9,469 bases of DNA from Clostridiales bacterium (GTDB lineage Bacteria > Bacillota > Clostridia > Christensenellales > Aristaeellaceae). A program made the translations under genes and the position numbers. Of the stretch, positions 6,415 through 9,469 are shown in pieces (position 1 is the first letter of the stretch; every line of letters begins with the position of its first letter). Where the stretch lies: the NCBI GenBank assembly GCA_004557805.1, contig SFFS01000101.1, positions 1-9,469 on the forward strand. The letters run 5' to 3'. Under the pieces are notes generated by a model. The model was not told where the DNA came from. It did no database searches and saw only the letters and a program-made list of their open reading frames with translations.

Positions 6415-6446
6415 AGAGCAGCCTCCTGGAAGGGGCTGCTCTTTTT
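6415..6446 (+). terminator. Rho-independent terminator of the rpiB-glyA-apeA unit
   Basis: AGAGCAGCC (6415-6423) pairs with GGCTGCTCT (6434-6442), then TTTT (6443-6446). It starts 13 nt after the apeA stop. The convergent M28 gene ends at 6454, so its transcript also runs into this hairpin, but without a U-tract in that direction. Confidence 0.92.
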
Positions 6447-6453
6447 GCGCGTC

Positions 6454-8517
6454 TTATTTCAGCATTTCCGCAAGCTGCCGCATGGCTGCGGCTTCTGCCT
6501 CGCAGCTTTGCCGCAGCTTTGTTTTTTCGGCCGCAATCGCCCTGCGGTACACGGCGATTTCTTCGGAAAAATCGCCGCCCGCGTCGTGATAGCGCCGGTA
6601 CAGGCTGCGCGTGGCCGCGTCCACGTCCGCTTTTTTGAAGTTGATATCCGTCCCCCAATAGAGGTTGTCCTGATTCTCCGCGCCCCACACCATATGATCC
6701 TGCACGGCGATCACCTCGGGCGAGAAGTACATCGCGTAGCGCTCCAGCACGTTGTTCACCGTCAGCGCATAGTCGTCCACGGCGGTCGCCGGGTCGCCCC
6801 GCTGCAGGCATTCGATCACCGCCTCGCACAGCTCGATCGTCTCCTGCGGGGCCTCGTGCGGCACGATGGGCTGCTCATACATCAGCCCGAGCAGATGCTT
6901 CTGCGCAAAGCGGAACGCGGCGAGGTTCTTTGCCGTCAGCGCGCGCCCCTGCGTCCGCAGCCCGTCCATCGCGGCTCCGTCCCCGGCCTCGCACGCCTTT
7001 TCATAGTCTCCGTTCACAGCAAGGATACGCGCTTTCATGGCCGCTGAAGCGGCCCTTAATTCCTCCAGCGCCGCCCGGAATTCCTTCGTATCAACGCCCG
7101 ACTGCGCAAGCACTTCTTCATGCATCGCCCGCGAAATGCGCGTATACTGCGCCGTAAAATCGAGATACAGCGCCGGGTTCTGATCGATATACATCGCCAG
7201 CGCGCCATAGTATTTGATGTTGAAATCCATCACCGCGCCGTTGTACGTTTCGCGGGTGTCGTACTGCGTGTGATAATAGTCGATGTAGAAAGGGAAAACG
7301 TGCTTCATATCGCGCTGCAGAAGGAACCCGTTCACCGCAGAGGGAACGCCCGCAGCATAATACGAAAAATCGTCCGAATAAGCGTAGGTCTGATAGCCCT
7401 CCGTCAGCACGCCGTCGGGGAAGCAGCCCACCGGTTTGGGCGAGCAGGGCGAATGGTGCGCGAACGTATCGAGCAGCGAATACATCTCCGGCGCCGAATA
7501 CGTCGTCGTATAGGACGCAAACTCGTATGCGGGCAGCTCCAGGTTGATGAACGCCAGCGTTCTGCCCACCCATTCGGGATGCACCTTGTTTATCATCTCC
7601 CACGCGCCGACCGTCCAGTCGAACTGCGTATAGGAAGACCCCCACTCCTCCGCGCCATGCAGACAGACGACGATATCGTTCTCGGGCTGATAGCCCGATT
7701 CGATCATCGCCTTCGCCATCGCCAGCACGAGCGCCACGGCGCAGCTGTCGTCCTGAAAGCCGTAAAAATGCGTATCGTAATGGCCGCCGGTGATGATCTG
7801 ATAATCGGAGCGTTTTCCCCGGATCCGGCCGATAATGTTATACGTCACGCCCTTGCCGATCTCCACCTCGTTATCGACGATAAGCGTACCGGAAACCGGG
7901 CCTTTTTCCAGCAGCGCGCGGATGGCGCGCGAATCGGCCACGCCAATGGAGCAGGTCGGGATGCTCGTCGGCCCGCAGATATCCTGGCTGTTGAGCGCAT
8001 CATCCGCAATCTGTGCAAACCCGCCTACGTTCGCGGCCAGAATCGCCGCCGCGCCCTGATGCTGCGCTTCCAGCATCGGATAGGTAATCCACCAGTCGTC
8101 CCTCTGGTTCACATCCACCAGCACGATTTTGCCCTTTACGTCCAGGCCCTCGTAATCCCAGCGCGTGCCGCGCCCGGCATATACGACCTCGGCCGTAATC
8201 CCTCCGGCGGGCGTGGAGGCCGTAGCGTAGGTATAGAGCGCGTATTCCCGGCCGTTCACGGTCAGGCTTGCGCCGTTGAACTGCCAGCGGTCGCAGCGCG
8301 CCGGAACCTTCTCCACATCCGTCAGTCCCACGGCCTTCATTTCATGGCAGAGGTACTCCGCCGCCGCGTGCTCGGCCCGGCTGCCCGCCTGGCGGCCGCC
8401 CAGCTTCGCGTTGTTGAAATAAGCCGGGTTCGTGCTCAGTTCACAGGCGATTCGATAGGCGTAGTCCGGCGAGACCGCGCCGATGAACCCCTCGTACATT
8501 TCCTTAAAAGAACGCAT
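6454..8517 (-). CDS. M28-family zinc metallopeptidase with PA-like insert, cytoplasmic
   Basis: The 687-residue protein starts MRSFKEMYEGF. A PA-like segment spans about 105-220 and the M28 catalytic core about 222-445. Di-zinc ligands expected for M28 are H246 (ITGGHYDTH, with D248), bridging D256 (GFQDDS), E290/E291 (LHGAEEWGS) and H416 (YYHTQYD). The fifth ligand, usually Asp in NLDM-type motifs, appears to be E327 (INLELPA). The order resembles the M28B group (glutamate carboxypeptidase II, transferrin-receptor relatives), and the helical region 460-687 may correspond to their dimerisation domain. No signal peptide or membrane helix is seen, unlike many M28 exopeptidases, so it probably acts on peptides or amide conjugates in the cytosol; substrate unknown. 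The ATG at 8517 is chosen for GGAGG at 8527-8531 with a 9-nt spacer. The frame stays open upstream to 8697, but that region contains the promoter and leader. Confidence 0.88.
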   Translation of the reverse strand: MRSFKEMYEGFIGAVSPDYAYRIACELSTNPAYFNNAKLGGRQAGSRAEHAAAEYLCHEMKAVGLTDVEKVPARCDRWQFNGASLTVNGREYALYTYATASTPAGGITAEVVYAGRGTRWDYEGLDVKGKIVLVDVNQRDDWWITYPMLEAQHQGAAAILAANVGGFAQIADDALNSQDICGPTSIPTCSIGVADSRAIRALLEKGPVSGTLIVDNEVEIGKGVTYNIIGRIRGKRSDYQIITGGHYDTHFYGFQDDSCAVALVLAMAKAMIESGYQPENDIVVCLHGAEEWGSSYTQFDWTVGAWEMINKVHPEWVGRTLAFINLELPAYEFASYTTTYSAPEMYSLLDTFAHHSPCSPKPVGCFPDGVLTEGYQTYAYSDDFSYYAAGVPSAVNGFLLQRDMKHVFPFYIDYYHTQYDTRETYNGAVMDFNIKYYGALAMYIDQNPALYLDFTAQYTRISRAMHEEVLAQSGVDTKEFRAALEELRAASAAMKARILAVNGDYEKACEAGDGAAMDGLRTQGRALTAKNLAAFRFAQKHLLGLMYEQPIVPHEAPQETIELCEAVIECLQRGDPATAVDDYALTVNNVLERYAMYFSPEVIAVQDHMVWGAENQDNLYWGTDINFKKADVDAATRSLYRRYHDAGGDFSEEIAVYRRAIAAEKTKLRQSCEAEAAAMRQLAEMLK

Positions 8518-8662
8518 TTCCGCTCTCCTCCCGCCGCCCGGAAAACAAACAGGACGGCGCAATTTCACGCCGTCCCGGTATTCTTCCTGATCTTTTGTCC
8601 CCGCCTGCAAGGGAGCGCCGATTCTTCTGCGCGCCCGCAAGCGGCCGGCCTGCGGCTCGAAC
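8518..8662 (-). promoter_or_regulatory. Long structured 5' leader of the M28 gene with attenuator-like hairpin
   Basis: Transcription from the promoter at 8697-8669 should begin near 8662, giving a 145-nt leader. On the minus strand GGACGGCG (8575-8568), an 8-nt loop and CGCCGTCC (8559-8552) form a perfect 8-bp stem followed by TGTTTGTTTT (8551-8542), the shape of an intrinsic terminator ending just before the ribosome binding site. The right arm can also pair over 8 positions, one a G-U, with GGGCGGCG at 8539-8532 next to the Shine-Dalgarno site. No known riboswitch consensus or T-box motif is recognisable. Alternatively the promoter and terminator delimit a small RNA of about 120 nt. Confidence 0.6.
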
Positions 8663-8668
8663 CAGACA

Positions 8669-8697
8669 ACTATAATGACTTTTCCTGTTTTTGTCAA
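8669..8697 (-). promoter_or_regulatory. Promoter of the M28 peptidase gene
   Basis: On the minus strand TTGACA (8697-8692), a 17-bp spacer and TATAGT (8674-8669): a near-consensus housekeeping promoter. Its -35 lies back to back with the -35 of the opposing promoter, 8 bp apart. Confidence 0.85.
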
Positions 8698-8711
8698 GCA
8701 TCCGCTTGACA
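8692..8711. promoter_or_regulatory. 20-bp palindrome spanning two divergent -35 hexamers
   Basis: TGTCAAGC (8692-8699), ATCC, GCTTGACA (8704-8711) is a perfect 8-bp inverted repeat. Six of the eight positions in each arm are the -35 hexamers themselves, so part of the symmetry follows from back-to-back promoters; the extra GC pair extends it. It could be a shared operator or only promoter overlap. Confidence 0.5.
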
Positions 8712-8734
8712 GCCCGCGCGGCTTTTTCTATAAT
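8706..8734 (+). promoter_or_regulatory. Consensus promoter of the small membrane protein gene
   Basis: TTGACA (8706-8711), 17-bp spacer, TATAAT (8729-8734): both hexamers perfect and spacing optimal. Transcription should begin at about 8741-8742, on the ATG of the gene, implying a leaderless message. Confidence 0.9.
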
Positions 8735-8741
8735 CCGTACC

Positions 8742-8996
8742 ATGAAGAGAAAAACGTTCCGTCACAAGCTGAATATGCTCGAGCCGGGCCTTGTCATGCT
8801 CCGGTTTGCGGGCGGCTTCGCCGCGCTGGGCGCGTTGTGTCTCCTGCCCGGCTGGCGTACCGCCGCAAAAATCGCGTTCCTCCTTGCCGCCGCAATCTTT
8901 GCCGTGCTGCTCGTTCTTGTGCGGATCGAGCTGTATCAGGACGACATGCTCAACCGCCAGGCCTTGGAAGAAAACCGGAAAAAGGGGATTCAGTAG
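8742..8996 (+). CDS. Small two-helix membrane protein, function unknown, probably leaderless
   Basis: The 84-residue protein has a basic N-terminus (MKRKTFRHKL), two hydrophobic stretches at about 15-37 and 41-61 separated by a PGWRT turn, and a charged, helix-prone C-terminal tail (62-84). By the positive-inside rule both ends probably face the cytoplasm. No family is recognised and no catalytic motif is visible. ATG 8742 is the first start after a consensus promoter and lies at the predicted transcription start, with no Shine-Dalgarno sequence. Later in-frame ATGs at 8775 and 8796 also lack a good site and would cut into the first helix. The frame is open upstream to 8691, but that stretch is the promoter. 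Reality of the gene rests on the promoter, the membrane-like composition and the hairpin downstream. Confidence 0.68.
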   Translation: MKRKTFRHKLNMLEPGLVMLRFAGGFAALGALCLLPGWRTAAKIAFLLAAAIFAVLLVLVRIELYQDDMLNRQALEENRKKGIQ

Positions 8997-9023
8997 GCCC
9001 CCTCCGCCGCGCCCATAAAACCG

Positions 9024-9056
9024 CGCCCCTTCGCTCGTCAAAGGCGAAGGGGCGTT
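9024..9056 (+). terminator. Strong hairpin, likely terminator after the small membrane protein gene
   Basis: CGCCCCTTCGC (9024-9034) pairs perfectly over 11 bp with GCGAAGGGGCG (9044-9054), with a 9-nt loop. Only a weak T-rich tail (TTCTC) follows on the plus strand; on the minus strand TTTT appears three bases after the stem. It may work in both directions. It begins 27 nt after the stop of the membrane protein gene. Confidence 0.65.
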
Positions 9057-9082
9057 CTCACGTTCATTTAGAATATGCCCGG

Positions 9083-9132
9083 TTTCAGATACGCCCGTCC
9101 TGATGCTTCATTCGCTCAGGGTGTATCTGAAA
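9083..9132. repeat. 14-bp inverted repeat with 22-nt loop
   Basis: TTTCAGATACGCCC (9083-9096) and GGGTGTATCTGAAA (9119-9132) match over 14 positions with one G-U-type mismatch. There is no U-tract following on the plus strand. It may be a degenerate dispersed palindrome or a structured RNA element; copies elsewhere in the genome cannot be checked here. Confidence 0.5.
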
Positions 9133-9211
9133 AAATGCAAATTGCTGATTTCGCAGGCGTTACTTCCAAGTACGTCAAGAAACCGGCAGTCAGCAGACGG
9201 CGCAAAAGCAT

Positions 9212-9243
9212 CCGGCAATGCGCCATTGTGCGGGATTGCCCGG
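9212..9243. repeat. Second imperfect hairpin in the same gap
   Basis: CCGGCAAT (9212-9219) pairs with ATTGCCCGG (9235-9243) with one bulged base, and inside it GCGC (9220-9223) with GTGC (9228-9231) around a CATT loop. No promoter or U-tract accompanies it. Confidence 0.4.
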
Positions 9244-9267
9244 AGCTTTCCGACGCAGAAACGGCGG

Positions 9268-9290
9268 AAAAGACGCCGAGATAGCGTCTC
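9268..9290 (-). terminator. Terminator of the beta-galactosidase-like gene
   Basis: Reading the minus strand, AGACGC (9289-9284), a 7-nt loop and GCGTCT (9276-9271) form a 6-bp stem, extendable by a G-U pair, and the T run continues from 9271 to 9268. It lies 11 nt after the stop codon of the gene at 9301-9468. Confidence 0.65.
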
Positions 9291-9300
9291 AGGGAATTTT

Positions 9301-9468
9301 TCAGACGTTCCCTAAAGGATCCAGCACGATGCTCCCCCGCACGTTCTCCGGCGTTTTCCAGCATTCCGCCAGCTCCGGGCCGCAGCTGTTGGAGCCGATG
9401 CCCGCATGCGCGAAATCGACGCACAGCACGGTGTTTCCGCACGGTTCCAGCTCGTCGTCATTCGGCGT
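9301..9468 (-). CDS. Glycoside hydrolase family 2 beta-galactosidase, C-terminal fragment (5' part outside window)
   Basis: The last 55 residues of a protein are visible, ending LDPLGNV before TGA (9303-9301). The segment VDFAHAGIGSNSCGPEL carries the GxGSNSCGP signature found near the C-terminus of the beta-galactosidase small-chain domain (domain 5) in LacZ-type GH2 enzymes. Such enzymes hydrolyse terminal beta-galactosides such as lactose. The catalytic residues lie upstream of the visible part and cannot be checked. The tail after the motif, about 29 residues, is an ordinary length. A terminator follows. A GH2 member with another specificity remains possible. Confidence 0.82.
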   Translation of the reverse strand, partial: TPNDDELEPCGNTVLCVDFAHAGIGSNSCGPELAECWKTPENVRGSIVLDPLGNV

Positions 9469-9469
9469 G

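Larger units (their letters stand above)
9061..9266. other. Intergenic region without a supported gene
   Basis: I see no convincing coding region here. The plus-strand reading frame at 9075-9284 lacks a ribosome binding site and family resemblance and crosses the terminator of the neighbouring minus-strand gene. The region contains two imperfect inverted repeats (9083-9132 and 9212-9243) and lies between converging transcripts. Confidence 0.5.

Noticed and set aside
8518..8662. T-box, SAM, THF or ZTP riboswitch in the M28 leader
   Set aside because: None of the characteristic conserved sequence blocks could be found; only a generic attenuator or small RNA is supported.
8518..8697. N-terminal extension of the M28 peptidase
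   Set aside because: The stretch contains the promoter and leader hairpin, and a strong ribosome binding site precedes 8517.
7120..8709. Long plus-strand open frame (about 529 codons) opposite the M28 gene
   Set aside because: Antisense to a gene with clear M28 motifs; composition is Arg/His/Val-rich without any family motif, as expected for the shadow of a GC-rich gene.
9075..9284. Small plus-strand open frame in the right-hand gap
   Set aside because: No ribosome binding site, no recognisable protein features, and it runs through the minus-strand terminator and inverted repeats.
9116..9442. Minus-strand frame overlapping the beta-galactosidase end
   Set aside because: Different frame from the one that carries the GIGSNSCGPEL motif and crosses that gene's terminator.

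Overview
The window looks like chromosomal DNA from a fairly GC-rich member of the Bacillota, most likely a clostridial lineage. Pointers are the strong AGGAGG-type ribosome binding sites, near-consensus TTGACA/TATAAT promoters, compact hairpin-plus-U terminators, the rrf2-iscS-iscU gene order, an rpiB-glyA pair (also seen in Bacillus subtilis) and an M18 aminopeptidase of the ApeA type. The species cannot be fixed from this sequence alone. Nothing resembles a phage, transposon, CRISPR array, tRNA or rRNA.

Layout. (1) 1-963, minus strand: 5' part of a TIM-barrel sugar-phosphate isomerase/epimerase, cut by the left edge. (2) 964-1079: a divergent promoter region with a perfect inverted repeat just after the -10 of the rightward promoter, placed and spaced like an IscR operator. 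(3) 1080-3071, plus strand: a compact iron-sulfur cluster assembly operon, iscR-like regulator, cysteine desulfurase and IscU scaffold, closed by a strong terminator. (4) 3134-6446, plus strand: a second transcription unit from its own extended -10 promoter, with an RpiB-family isomerase overlapping a divergent serine hydroxymethyltransferase by ATGA, then an M18 aminopeptidase and a terminator. (5) 6454-8517, minus strand: a 687-residue M28-type metallopeptidase with a PA-like insert, preceded by a leader of about 145 nt with an intrinsic-terminator-like hairpin just upstream of its ribosome binding site. (6) 8742-8996, plus strand: an 84-residue two-helix membrane protein whose consensus promoter sits so close that the mRNA should be leaderless. 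(7) 9061-9300: non-coding, with inverted repeats and a minus-strand terminator. (8) 9301-9468, minus strand: the C-terminus of a GH2 beta-galactosidase entering from the right edge.

How the genes work together. The iscR-iscS-iscU set is a self-contained pathway: IscS takes sulfur from cysteine, IscU builds the cluster, and IscR, which has three or four cysteines in its sensor region, probably represses its own operon when clusters are plentiful. The RpiB/SHMT/aminopeptidase unit combines sugar-phosphate isomerisation, a PLP-dependent one-carbon or aldol step and peptide turnover; the RpiB and SHMT proteins both depart from family norms, so their textbook substrates should not be assumed. The rest is carbohydrate and peptide catabolism typical of a gut-type fermenter. 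I see no clearly new multi-gene system. The most interesting signals are regulatory: the IscR-like operator, the attenuator-like M28 leader, and the leaderless gene facing it across a 20-bp palindrome.
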